Origin: an uncultured Bacteroidales bacterium
GTDB taxonomy: Bacteria > Bacteroidota > Bacteroidia > Bacteroidales > Paludibacteraceae
NCBI GenBank assembly: GCA_945921355.1
Contig: CAMEKM010000001.1
Location: 49,853 to 113,852, forward strand
DNA length: 64,000 bases
Reading direction: 5' to 3'
Under the pieces are notes generated by a model that saw only the letters and a program-made list of their open reading frames with translations, had not been told where the DNA came from and made no database searches. Every line of letters starts with the position of its first letter. Position 1 is the stretch's first letter. Shown here piece by piece: positions 27,842 to 35,916 of the stretch. The translations under genes and the position numbers were made by a program.

Positions 27842-29368
27842 TTATCGGAGCAGGTATTTTTTGCCATTGTTAATACCTATTCCTACGTAATTTTCTGGGT
27901 CAATAGGTTGTCCCAATATATTGTACCATTTTCCCGTTTGCAGCACGACGATATTCTCTATCGCGGTTGGCTTGGTAGTGGTCACGAAGTCACATGTGAT
28001 CACTCCATCAACCTCCTGTATGTTTTCTAATTTATTGTGCGAAAAAGTCGTATATGAGGTGATGTTTCCAGAACCAGGGAATGGAACTTCTGGTTTAGGT
28101 TTAGTAGTCGTATAGGGAGAAGAAGTCTTCTTCGCTGAAACCAAGAAATAACGAGCGATATAGTCATTTGGATAGTTGCCGAACCAGTCTTCTTCGTCAA
28201 ATATCACTCGCCACATTAGCAATCCATGCCCTGGCAAGTACGCATCCCAGCCCTCTTGCTGACGATTCTCGATGTAATAAACGGTATCTGTGCGATAAGG
28301 TCCTGCTGCCACATGCTGCTCATCGCGACTAATCATATAGGTCGTTTCTCCATCTGCTGGTATTTCCAAGCTTTTGGATGTAGCTAAAGCTTCAGGTTTC
28401 AGCCATCCTAAATAATACTTGTCATACACAGAATAATTAGGCGGGGTATTGCCATCGTTGAGGTAATTTCCATATCCCATCAACGACCATGCTCCTGGTG
28501 TATATCGTTTATCAACAGTTGGATTGCCAGTTGTTAAATAGTAATCTGGTAATCCTAATACATGGCTAAACTCATGGCAGATTGTACCTATTCCTGTACG
28601 AGCATTCGAGCTCTTTTTTATTTCATTTGAGCAAGCGTAATTATTCAGCAGTTTTCCATCTATTTCGGGCAACTTATAGTTTGTCGCAGATGTGGCAAAA
28701 TACTCTTTTTGATTGGTGTAACCAAAATACAACGCAGAAATCAAATCCCAGTTATGTGGCCAAATGGTGGAGGCTCCTCCTCCTTCTGACTCTGCATAGC
28801 CTGCATAGATGATATACACAAAGTCCACCATACCATCATTATCATTGTCATATTTAGCGAAGTCAACACCCAATTTATCAGCCCCTTGACATGCATCAAT
28901 CACAAAATCAACCACATACTGGTCACTGCCATCGCTCTTGTTGGCTCCATAGTAAGCCATTGATTGTGGCAGAACTACAGGTCCAACCACATCAAAATGT
29001 GGCACGTATTGTCCATTCGATTGATCTTTGAAATATGCTTGACATGAGCCGCTTGCTCCATTGTAGGTATAATTCTCTCCGTTAGCAAGTGAGTCAAACG
29101 CCTGAACGGTATTTGTTTCTGCAAACGTAACATCCGAAAAATCTACCAAAATCAATAATCCGCGAGGCGCAAGATTGATTTTGGGTGTTTGGCGAGGAGC
29201 CACTTTCTGTATGTTGGTATGAGCATCATGCGACACGATTGTAAAAGGTGCGCGTGCGCGATAAGGCTCTTCTAAATCCAATCCAGGTAGGGGAGCTACT
29301 GCAAATGCATTTACTCCTACTATCCAAAGCAATGCCGCTACAGCGGCGCTATAAATACTCTGTTTCAT
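27842..29368 (-). CDS. secreted M6-family metalloprotease with T9SS-like C-terminus
   Basis: 508 aa. Signal peptide, a short pro-region, then an M6 (immune inhibitor A-like) peptidase domain with the zinc motif HEFSH at 265-269 followed by GLPDYY. The C-terminus (AIENIVVLQTGKWYNILGQPI ... NGKKYLLR in short) has the form of a T9SS type A sorting signal, so the enzyme is probably exported to the surface or medium. A strong promoter lies 25 bp upstream. Substrate unknown; it may degrade host or dietary protein. Confidence 0.9.
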   Translation of the reverse strand: MKQSIYSAAVAALLWIVGVNAFAVAPLPGLDLEEPYRARAPFTIVSHDAHTNIQKVAPRQTPKINLAPRGLLILVDFSDVTFAETNTVQAFDSLANGENYTYNGASGSCQAYFKDQSNGQYVPHFDVVGPVVLPQSMAYYGANKSDGSDQYVVDFVIDACQGADKLGVDFAKYDNDNDGMVDFVYIIYAGYAESEGGGASTIWPHNWDLISALYFGYTNQKEYFATSATNYKLPEIDGKLLNNYACSNEIKKSSNARTGIGTICHEFSHVLGLPDYYLTTGNPTVDKRYTPGAWSLMGYGNYLNDGNTPPNYSVYDKYYLGWLKPEALATSKSLEIPADGETTYMISRDEQHVAAGPYRTDTVYYIENRQQEGWDAYLPGHGLLMWRVIFDEEDWFGNYPNDYIARYFLVSAKKTSSPYTTTKPKPEVPFPGSGNITSYTTFSHNKLENIQEVDGVITCDFVTTTKPTAIENIVVLQTGKWYNILGQPIDPENYVGIGINNGKKYLLR

Positions 29369-29392
29369 ATAAAATCATGTTATTTTGTCCTG

Positions 29393-29422
29393 CAAAGGTA
29401 CGATTTTTTTGCAACACTACAA
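29393..29422 (-). promoter_or_regulatory. promoter of the M6 protease gene
   Basis: Minus strand TTG, 19 bp, TACCTTTG (29393-29400). It is back to back with the tRNA promoter. Confidence 0.75.
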
Positions 29423-29450
29423 AAAAAAATGTACTTTTTTATGAAAAAAT

Positions 29451-29481
29451 TTGGTCATGTCAAAAAAAAGCAGTACCTTTG
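29451..29481 (+). promoter_or_regulatory. promoter of tRNA-Arg
   Basis: TTG (29451-29453), 20 bp, TACCTTTG (29474-29481), 20 bp before the tRNA 5' end. Confidence 0.8.
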
Positions 29482-29501
29482 CACCCGCTTTTGAGAAGCA
29501 T

Positions 29502-29578
29502 GGTCCGTTAGCTCAACTGAATAGAGTACCACACTACGGATGTGGGGGTTGCAGGTTTGAATCCTGCACGGATCACCA
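29502..29578 (+). tRNA. tRNA-Arg (anticodon ACG)
   Basis: 77 nt cloverleaf: acceptor GGTCCGT / ACGGATC, anticodon stem CCACA / TGTGG with loop CTACGGA, T-arm GCAGG TTTGAAT CCTGC, discriminator A and encoded CCA. Anticodon ACG (wobble inosine expected) reads CGN arginine codons. It has its own promoter and terminator. Confidence 0.97.
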
Positions 29579-29585
29579 GAAAGTA

Positions 29586-29619
29586 AAAACGCTAAAGAAT
29601 TCTTTAGCGTTTTTTTTTG
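29586..29619 (+). terminator. terminator of tRNA-Arg
   Basis: Stem AACGCTAAAG / CTTTAGCGTT with a 4-nt loop, then a run of nine T. In the other direction the stem is preceded by an A-run, and it could also serve the converging gene at 29625. Confidence 0.9.
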
Positions 29620-29624
29620 TTTCA

Positions 29625-30176
29625 TCAGTTCATCGCATCTCGGAGCTTATGCTTGATATAGTGCTCATCCGTGAAATGGCTCCTCAGGTGAGGGGTCATT
29701 TCTGCATGGGCAAAAAACTTTTGGTATTCGCGTTTGATGTCCTCGCCAAGATTAGGATCATGAGGCGTGTAGTGGCAGATGGTTTCTGGCGTGTCCTTAG
29801 GCTTGTATGCCTTGAAACGAAATAGGTCTTGCATCGTCAGTTTAAACTCTGTTTCGCCATTCTCACGACGGCCACGATACTTGTTTACGCCGACTGCCTT
29901 CTTTAGCGAAGACATCGGATTCAACACTGGATTGATGACAATCTTCCTCCCTGCGAAGTCCGCACACAAGACATAGAAACCGCCCAACGAACTGCCAATC
30001 AGGTATTTGACATCGGGGTTGGAAACTACGAAATCATTGATTTTCTTCACTGACTCGTCCACATGATGATCCACCTCCAGTGGGCACCATTCCAATTCTG
30101 GATAATATTTACGAAAGTTCGTAATCGTATCGGAGTGTATCGACCCCGCAAATCCGTGTATATAAACTGCTTTCAT
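29625..30176 (-). CDS. YqiA/YcfP-family alpha/beta-hydrolase
   Basis: 183 aa. Small alpha/beta-hydrolase with N-terminal YIHGFAGS (oxyanion region) and the nucleophile elbow GSSLGG near residue 62. A late His in DEHYIKHKL may complete the triad. The family includes E. coli YqiA, an esterase. Physiological substrate unknown. It is convergent with tRNA-Arg and separated by the shared hairpin. Confidence 0.85.
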   Translation of the reverse strand: MKAVYIHGFAGSIHSDTITNFRKYYPELEWCPLEVDHHVDESVKKINDFVVSNPDVKYLIGSSLGGFYVLCADFAGRKIVINPVLNPMSSLKKAVGVNKYRGRRENGETEFKLTMQDLFRFKAYKPKDTPETICHYTPHDPNLGEDIKREYQKFFAHAEMTPHLRSHFTDEHYIKHKLRDAMN

Positions 30177-30186
30177 TACTTATTAC

Positions 30187-30273
30187 TTATAATTCATCAC
30201 TCATCCTTCATCACTCATCCTTCACCGCTCATCCTTCACCGCTCATCCTTCACCGCTCATCTTTCATCCTTCA
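30187..30273. repeat. 14-bp tandem repeat, about six copies
   Basis: Units TTCATCACTCATCC and TTCACCGCTCATCC follow each other directly with a 14-bp period, ending in degenerate copies. It lies immediately upstream of the hydrolase gene start, where its promoter should be; no canonical promoter is visible there. Confidence 0.8.
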
Positions 30274-30311
30274 TCTCCCCCGTTGTATGCCCCTAATCTA
30301 CCACCTATCAA

Positions 30312-30366
30312 CATAGGGACATCATAGGTACTTCATAGGGACTTCATAGGGACTTCGCCGATACTT
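30312..30366. repeat. 11-bp tandem repeat, five units
   Basis: CATAGGGACAT, CATAGGTACTT, CATAGGGACTT twice, then CGCCGATACTT: five contiguous 11-bp units. It has the same period as the arrays at 20017 and 56732 but a different sequence. Confidence 0.75.
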
Positions 30367-30408
30367 GAAGCGGGGATAAAGCGGACATCTTGCTGTTTTC
30401 GTTGAGGT

Positions 30409-30780
30409 TTATTCGTTCTTTTTTCGCATTTCGCTGAGTTCGTGCCGTATGTAATCCCATAGACGTTCGGGTACAGCTGGCTTACCGTTGGCGTGTGCGC
30501 TGCGTTGGTGTTTGCTGGCTTCTCGTTTGGCGGTTAGGTGTTTGACTGTCCATTCGGCTTTGAGTTTTTCATCTCGAAGGATTGCGGAGGCTTCTTTGCA
30601 CAACGAGGAAAAGGCTTTTACGGTTGGGTGTTCTGCCATTTTCTGCTTCTGCTTCTTGCTATATTGGGGCTTTCTGCAATACGCTGCATATCCTTTTCTG
30701 CCTGGGATAGGGCGCAACCAATGATCTTTATCAATGCTGCCACCGATACTTTCTAAAAATGATGCTACATGTACTATCAT
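30409..30780 (-). CDS. hypothetical protein, Lys/Arg-rich
   Basis: 123 aa, no family recognised. Basic and hydrophilic, without signal peptide or membrane segment. It contains KKQKQK and a HLTAKREASKHQRSAHANGKP stretch, and could bind nucleic acid. It has its own promoter (30821-30851), supporting a real gene. Its codon use is like its neighbours. Confidence 0.65.
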   Translation of the reverse strand: MIVHVASFLESIGGSIDKDHWLRPIPGRKGYAAYCRKPQYSKKQKQKMAEHPTVKAFSSLCKEASAILRDEKLKAEWTVKHLTAKREASKHQRSAHANGKPAVPERLWDYIRHELSEMRKKNE

Positions 30781-30820
30781 AGTAATTGCTTATAATATAT
30801 TTAGGTTCCAATTTTGACTG

Positions 30821-30851
30821 CAAAGTTACACTTTTTCTGCGAAATATACAA
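30821..30851 (-). promoter_or_regulatory. promoter of the 123-aa gene
   Basis: Minus strand TTG, 20 bp, TAACTTTG (30821-30828). The leader is about 35 nt. Confidence 0.7.
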
Positions 30852-30936
30852 CTTTCAACTTAATTATTTCTACAAAAACATCAGTACAATGATTGCAGTG
30901 TGCAAGGATAATCGATGTTACTATGGGAAATGAAAC

Positions 30937-31025
30937 ATGCACTCCGAGGGGAGTGCATTTTCTATATTATATATAAGGTGTAACCTTACATTACGATGTT
31001 CACGATGCGACCGGGGACGACGATG
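30937..31025 (-). repeat. duplicated leuS 3' end plus terminator (distal copy)
   Basis: 89 bp nearly identical to 32367-32458. On the minus strand it encodes the last 13 residues of LeuRS ([12 protein letters not shown] and one before), the stop codon, then the same AT-rich trailer and a terminator hairpin (GCACTCC / GGAGTGC). In the 40 coding bases only three differ from the intact leuS, and all three are synonymous. It begins directly after the stop codon of the DUF4143 ATPase gene. Confidence 0.92.
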
Positions 31026-32216
31026 TTATTTCCAAAGTTGATTAAGAGGGATAGATAAAAACTCCTCTGTTGTGAAAGCATTAGATCCAACGATGAACGT
31101 GTGTATAGGATGGAACTTCTGCTCAAACACATGTACTCCTGCGTTGTCTATTCTATGACCGCTCTTTACTTCAATGGCTAATAATTCTTTGTTACGATTC
31201 TCCAAAACAAAATCTACTTCATCATTATTTTCTCGCCAATAATAGACATTATATCCATATATTTCTGCTTGATTGAGCAAATATGCTCCCACAGCAGACT
31301 CAACCCATCTTCCCCAACGCTCTGGTGATTCGCGCTCTGCATCGAAACCCTTGCCATGCAAGGCACTCAGCAAAGCAGTATTGTAAACCATGAACTTAGG
31401 CGAAGACTGATAACGACGCGCCTTGTCTTTGGCATATTTCTGAAGTCCACCCAACAGATTGGCTTCGGATAAAGTATAGAGGTAGTTGGAAAGAGTAGTC
31501 ACATTGCCTGCATCTTGCAACTGACCAAGTACTTTGGTAAAAGATAATTCTTCGGAACTATACGAACAACCTATCTCAAATAGTTGTCGCATCAAAGCGG
31601 GCTTGAGAATGCGTTTGGTCATTAATACATCTTTCTCTATGCCTGGTTCGATAATGGCATGTTGCATATAGTCTAACCAGCGGCTTTCATCGCTTCGAAG
31701 CGTTGCCCCGCCTGGATAGCCACCAAAATAGATATATTCATCCAAAGAAAAATCAAATGCTTCATGCATTTCCGCAAAGGTCCAGTGTGTCATGCGAATC
31801 AATTCAAATCGTCCGAAAAGACTCTCTGTAAGACCATCTTTCAACAACAAACGACTACTGCCTAACAAAATAACTTTGATATTTATTCCCTGCTGCGTAT
31901 CTGCATCCCATTCGCGCTTGACTACAGCACTCCAATCGTTAATTCGCTGTATCTCATCAATGATGAGAATGTATTCCGTTAGTTGTTGAATGCGCATCTT
32001 TGAGCGTACTGTTTCCCATTGCAAGATAATCCACTCTTTATTCGTTGGCTCTACCAAATCGGCAGAAACACTAAGCACAGGTGTATTGGTCTGTTGCACA
32101 AATTGTTGTACAAGCGTTGTCTTGCCAACTTGCCGTGGACCTGCTAACACTTGGATAAAGCGTCTTGGCTCTTCCATACGTGTTTTAAGAACGGATAACT
32201 GCTGTCTGGTAATCAT
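31026..32216 (-). CDS. AAA_14/DUF4143-type ATP-binding protein (copy 2)
   Basis: 396 aa. Walker A GPRQVGKTT near 27-35, Walker B ILIIDEIQ near 88, a sensor-like LLGSSRLLL, then the DUF4143 C-terminal region. Here the PD-(D/E)XK-like signature is intact: D335 (EVDFVL), E349 and K351 (IEVKSG), unlike copy 1. Function of the family is unsettled; a nuclease-linked ATPase is plausible. Its stop codon touches the duplicated LeuRS tail, and its leader is made of four 22-bp repeats ending at the start codon. It shares only family-level similarity with copy 1. Confidence 0.92.
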   Translation of the reverse strand: MITRQQLSVLKTRMEEPRRFIQVLAGPRQVGKTTLVQQFVQQTNTPVLSVSADLVEPTNKEWIILQWETVRSKMRIQQLTEYILIIDEIQRINDWSAVVKREWDADTQQGINIKVILLGSSRLLLKDGLTESLFGRFELIRMTHWTFAEMHEAFDFSLDEYIYFGGYPGGATLRSDESRWLDYMQHAIIEPGIEKDVLMTKRILKPALMRQLFEIGCSYSSEELSFTKVLGQLQDAGNVTTLSNYLYTLSEANLLGGLQKYAKDKARRYQSSPKFMVYNTALLSALHGKGFDAERESPERWGRWVESAVGAYLLNQAEIYGYNVYYWRENNDEVDFVLENRNKELLAIEVKSGHRIDNAGVHVFEQKFHPIHTFIVGSNAFTTEEFLSIPLNQLWK

Positions 32217-32218
32217 AA

Positions 32219-32296
32219 ATGTTCAAAGTTTGCGAATAAAATGTTCAATCTATGTTGTAAAAATGTTCAAAGTAAAACGAAAAAATGTTCAAAGTC
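32219..32296. repeat. four direct repeats, exact 22-bp period, in the ATPase leader
   Basis: ATGTTCAA starts at 32219, 32241, 32263 and 32285, each 22 bp apart; on the coding strand the unit reads (AC)TTTGAACATTTTT. The array fills the whole transcribed leader between the promoter (32301) and the ATG at 32216, so it could act on DNA or RNA. Confidence 0.9.
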
Positions 32297-32300
32297 GGTG

Positions 32301-32330
32301 CAAAGGTAGTATTTTTTTTTGAAATAACAA
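32301..32330 (-). promoter_or_regulatory. promoter of DUF4143 ATPase copy 2
   Basis: Minus strand TTG, 19 bp, TACCTTTG (32301-32308). Confidence 0.75.
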
Positions 32331-32361
32331 AACAAATATACGTTTTTTAATCAAATTTATC

Positions 32362-32394
32362 GAAAAATGCACTCTCTTTTGGGAGTGCATTTTC
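32362..32394 (-). terminator. terminator of leuS
   Basis: Stem ATGCACTC / GAGTGCAT on either side of a CCCAAAAGA loop region, followed on the minus strand by TTTTT. It is duplicated at 30937-30960. Confidence 0.8.
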
Positions 32395-32458
32395 TATATT
32401 ATATATTAAGGTGTAACCTTACATCACGATGTTCACGATGCGGCCGGGGACAACGATG
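32367..32458 (-). repeat. leuS 3' end plus terminator (proximal, functional copy)
   Basis: 92 bp matching 30937-31025. The proximal copy is continuous with the leuS reading frame. Differences lie in the terminator loop, a 1-bp indel in the trailer, and three synonymous third-position changes. Confidence 0.92.
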
Positions 32459-35226
32459 ACTTTCTTTGGAGCGGCGCCGTTCAATTGTTTGGCGGTCAGC
32501 TCGTGAGACATGACAATCTTCTCAACCTCCTCGCGTGGGGTGTCCTTTGCTACCTCAATCGTGAAGCGCACTTTACCATTAAACTGAACAGGGTACTTTT
32601 GCGTTGCCTCTACCAAATATGCTTCGTTGCACTCAGGCCATTCTGCGTGGCAAACAGAACCTGTTTCGCCACAGAGATGCCAAGCTTCCTCAGCAATGTG
32701 AGGAGCGTATGGAGCAAGCAAGATAGCGAAGGTCTTGAGGATAGCGACCTTGTTGCACTTGAGGGCTTGCAATTCGTTTTGCGCAATCATGAAGGCAGGG
32801 ATAGAAGTGTTGAACGAGAAGTTCTCAATATCCCAAGTGATCTTCTTGATGAGCTTGTGCAATGAGCGAAGTTCTTCTGCTGTTGGTTCGTCGTTGGAGA
32901 GGGTCTCGAACATATTCCACCACTTGCGCAAGAAGCGGTGTACGCCATCAATACCGTTGGTGTCCCAAGGTTTGGACATCTCGAGAGGGCCGAGGAACAT
33001 CTCGTAAAGGCGCAATGTATCAGCACCATACTTAGCCACTACATCGTCTGGGTTCACCACATTGAACATAGACTTGGACATCTTCTCTACTGCCCAACCG
33101 CAGATGTATTGCTTGTCGGTAGGAGTACCCATGTAAGGGTTGTCCACATCTGTTGTGCCATCTGAATATACAAACTCCGCATTCTTGAACTCTGGCATCC
33201 AGTTACGGAAGGCATCAATATCAAGGACATCGTTCTTGACGATATTCACGTTTACGTGGATAGGTTGTACCTTATCTTTGTACTCTGGGTTGTCGATGAG
33301 GTTGTAGCTGATGAAGAGGTTGCCCGTTGCGCCTTCGCCGATATAACGATACACGAAGTTGGAGCGACCTTGGATCATACCTTGGTTGATCAGTTTCTTA
33401 AATGGTTCGTCCTCGCAGATATAGCCGAGGTCAAAGAGGAACTTATTCCAGAAACGGCTATAGATAAGGTGACCCGTAGCGTGCTCTGTACCACCGATAT
33501 AGAGATTGACCTGACGCCAATATTCGTTGGCCTCTTTGCCCACGAGAGCAGCATCGTTGTGGTTGTCCATATAGCGGAGGTAGTAAGCCGATGAACCTGC
33601 GAAACCAGGCATGGTGCAAAGCTCCAATGGGAAGATAGAAACGTTATCAATCAGGGACTTAGAAACGACCTTGTTGTTTGCAGTATCCCATGCCCAGAGG
33701 TCCGCATTGCCGAGAGGTGGCTCGCCTGTGGTGGTAGGTTTGAAGTCCGACACCTCAGGTAGGAGAAGTGGCAAGCACTCTTCTGGGAGCATGTATGGCA
33801 TGCCGTCTTTGTAGTAAACAGGGAAGGGTTCGCCCCAGTAGCGTTGGCGGCTGAAGACCGCATCGCGGAGGCGGTAGTTCACTTTCACACGACCGAGACC
33901 CGTGTTGGTGATATGCTCCTTCATGCGTTGGATGGCCTCCTTGACCTCGAGTCCGTTGAGGAAGCCCGAATTGATCATGATACCTTCTTTGGCATCGAAG
34001 CTCTGTTCGCTGACATCTGCACCCTCAATCAATGGGATGATAGGCAGGTTGAAATGTTTCGCAAACGCATAGTCACGGCTATCGTGTGCAGGCACAGCCA
34101 TGATAGCACCTGTGCCATAACCGCTTAGCACATAATCGCTTATGTAGATAGGTATCTCGGCATTGGTGAGAGGGTTGATGGCATACGAGCCCGTGAAGAC
34201 ACCTGTGACACGGCGGTCGGCAATTCGTTCGCGCTCGGTGCGGTTCTTCACCATCTGGAGGTATGCCTCCACTTCGGCGCGTTGCTCATCGGTAGTGACA
34301 CGAGCCACATACTCGCTCTCTGGCGCAAGCACCATGAAAGTCACACCATAGACCGTATCTGCGCGGGTGGTGAAGATAGTGAATGGTTCGTCTTGCCCCT
34401 TGATAGCGAAGCGCATCTCTGCACCCTCGCTGCGACCAATCCAGTTGCGTTGGGTCTCTTTGAGGGAGTCTGTCCAATCCACGCGGTCAAGGCCCTCCAA
34501 GAGGCGTGGCGCGTAGGCACTCACGCGGAGGTTCCATTGGCGCATCACACGTTGCTCTACAGGATAGCCGCCGCGCACGGAAAGTCCTTCGCTCACCTCA
34601 TCGTTAGCGAGTACACAACCGAGCTCTGGACACCAGTTCACCTTCGTATCTGCCAGATAAGCAATACGATAGTTCATCAGGCGTTCTTGTTGTTCGCGCT
34701 CGGAGAGCGTTGCCCATGTAGGGTCAGTTTGCTCAAACTTCTCGATGAGTTTGCTGATAGGTTGTGCTTTTTGCAGAGAAGTATCGAAATAGGAGTTGAA
34801 CATTTGGATAAATGCCCATTGTGTCCACTTGTAGAAGTCTGGGTTGCAAGTCTTTACCTCACGATCCCAGTCGTAGTTGAAGCCAATCTTTTGGAGTTGC
34901 TCGATATAGTGAGCGATATTCTCCATGGTGGTTTTCTCTGGGTGTTGACCTGTTTGGATAGCATATTGCTCCGCAGGCAAACCATAAGAATCGAAGCCCA
35001 TTGGATGGAGGACATTAAAGCCCTGTAGGCGTTTGTAACGGCTGTAGATATCACTGGCGATATAACCGAGAGGGTGACCTACGTGCAAACCCGCGCCCGA
35101 AGGATATGGGAACATATCGAGCACATAAAATGGCTTTTTGTCGCTTTGGTTACTTACGCGGTAAGTACCAGCCTTAGCCCATTCGGCTTGCCATTTCTTT
35201 TCAATTTCACTGAAATTGTAATCCAT
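32419..35226 (-). CDS. leuS: leucyl-tRNA synthetase
   Basis: 935 aa class I synthetase that charges tRNA-Leu. Signature HIGH as HVGH (48-51) in [12 protein letters not shown], an editing CP1 domain around 230-430 (T-rich FTTRADT and AVPAHDSRD), KMSKS at 715-719 and a C-terminal anticodon-binding region. Full length. The last 13 residues are duplicated 1.4 kb downstream (see 30937). A good promoter lies at 35336-35366. Confidence 0.98.
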   Translation of the reverse strand: MDYNFSEIEKKWQAEWAKAGTYRVSNQSDKKPFYVLDMFPYPSGAGLHVGHPLGYIASDIYSRYKRLQGFNVLHPMGFDSYGLPAEQYAIQTGQHPEKTTMENIAHYIEQLQKIGFNYDWDREVKTCNPDFYKWTQWAFIQMFNSYFDTSLQKAQPISKLIEKFEQTDPTWATLSEREQQERLMNYRIAYLADTKVNWCPELGCVLANDEVSEGLSVRGGYPVEQRVMRQWNLRVSAYAPRLLEGLDRVDWTDSLKETQRNWIGRSEGAEMRFAIKGQDEPFTIFTTRADTVYGVTFMVLAPESEYVARVTTDEQRAEVEAYLQMVKNRTERERIADRRVTGVFTGSYAINPLTNAEIPIYISDYVLSGYGTGAIMAVPAHDSRDYAFAKHFNLPIIPLIEGADVSEQSFDAKEGIMINSGFLNGLEVKEAIQRMKEHITNTGLGRVKVNYRLRDAVFSRQRYWGEPFPVYYKDGMPYMLPEECLPLLLPEVSDFKPTTTGEPPLGNADLWAWDTANNKVVSKSLIDNVSIFPLELCTMPGFAGSSAYYLRYMDNHNDAALVGKEANEYWRQVNLYIGGTEHATGHLIYSRFWNKFLFDLGYICEDEPFKKLINQGMIQGRSNFVYRYIGEGATGNLFISYNLIDNPEYKDKVQPIHVNVNIVKNDVLDIDAFRNWMPEFKNAEFVYSDGTTDVDNPYMGTPTDKQYICGWAVEKMSKSMFNVVNPDDVVAKYGADTLRLYEMFLGPLEMSKPWDTNGIDGVHRFLRKWWNMFETLSNDEPTAEELRSLHKLIKKITWDIENFSFNTSIPAFMIAQNELQALKCNKVAILKTFAILLAPYAPHIAEEAWHLCGETGSVCHAEWPECNEAYLVEATQKYPVQFNGKVRFTIEVAKDTPREEVEKIVMSHELTAKQLNGAAPKKVIVVPGRIVNIVM

Positions 35227-35335
35227 AAAACTATTTATGATTTAATTATTTAGCATTTATTCATTTTCTATTTCGGCTTGGCAGCCTCAAACAATCTGCC
35301 TACACCGTGGTCATTTAGGCGTGACCTTTGCGCTG

Positions 35336-35366
35336 CAAAGGTACTACAAAAATTGCACATATGCAA
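35336..35366 (-). promoter_or_regulatory. promoter of leuS
   Basis: Minus strand TTG, 20 bp, TACCTTTG (35336-35343); the spacer starts CATATGTGCAA. The leader is about 100 nt. Confidence 0.8.
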
Positions 35367-35688
35367 ATTTTTAACTGTTTTTGTGGCGAAAGTGCTATTT
35401 ATCGAAGTTTTGTGTGTATTTTTTTGTAAAATATCGAAATAATGACACCTTTTAACAACACAAATCTATAATAATGCTGCAAAAATCTTCGGCGCGGGGC
35501 TTATGTAACATTTTGTGTACCTAAAAGAAGCGCAAGAGTAGCGCGAGATATGCTGTTTGGAGGGTTTTTGGAAGGAAGTTAAAAGGTATACGATTATTAA
35601 GATTTCAGTGCTTGTTCCACTCGCCAAATTGTAGCAGTCAAACAGCCACTCTCAAACCACTCTCGCGCCACTATCAGAGATGGTACAA
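35367..35688. other. gap without a recognised gene
   Basis: AT-rich sequence between the leuS promoter and the end of the 75-aa ORF. No ORF, repeat family or clear terminator is seen; short GC-rich tracts (GGCGCGGGGC) near 35490 may be weak structure. Confidence 0.4.
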
Positions 35689-35916
35689 TTATATCCAATA
35701 CCTCTTCCATTGCAGAGCCTGCTCGGTAGTAACACCGTATAGAGTACAATATCTTTCCAATTGGGACTGAGTATAACGAGAGCTAAGCAGTTTCCAAACA
35801 CAACCGGCTTTGTGTTTGGTCTCGGTTTCTGCATCGACAGTCATTTCATCGACGTACTCGGGCTTGAGACTAAAAGGGTAAATCGGATGCATCTCCTTCT
35901 GAATTGGGTTTTTCAT
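35689..35916 (-). CDS. small hypothetical protein overlapping the agmatine deiminase-family gene
   Basis: 75 aa from ATG 35916 (MKNPIQKEMHPIYPFSL). The last third (SRYTQSQLERYCTLYGVTTEQALQW) looks like a real helical protein segment. It overlaps the 3' end of the upstream gene by 47 bp in another frame, a sign of translational coupling. No family recognised. The frame remains open further upstream, but that part only shadows the larger gene. Confidence 0.6.
   Translation of the reverse strand: MKNPIQKEMHPIYPFSLKPEYVDEMTVDAETETKHKAGCVWKLLSSRYTQSQLERYCTLYGVTTEQALQWKRYWI

Larger units (their letters stand above)
30937..32366 (-). mobile_element. putative DUF4143-ATPase cassette inserted at the leuS 3' end
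   Basis: The unit consists of promoter, 22-bp repeat array, ATPase gene and a copy of the leuS tail with terminator. It is bordered by direct repeats of about 90 bp (30937-31025 and 32367-32458). No integrase or transposase lies within. The layout is like elements that enter the 3' end of a conserved gene and restore it. Mobility is inferred, not shown. Confidence 0.55.
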
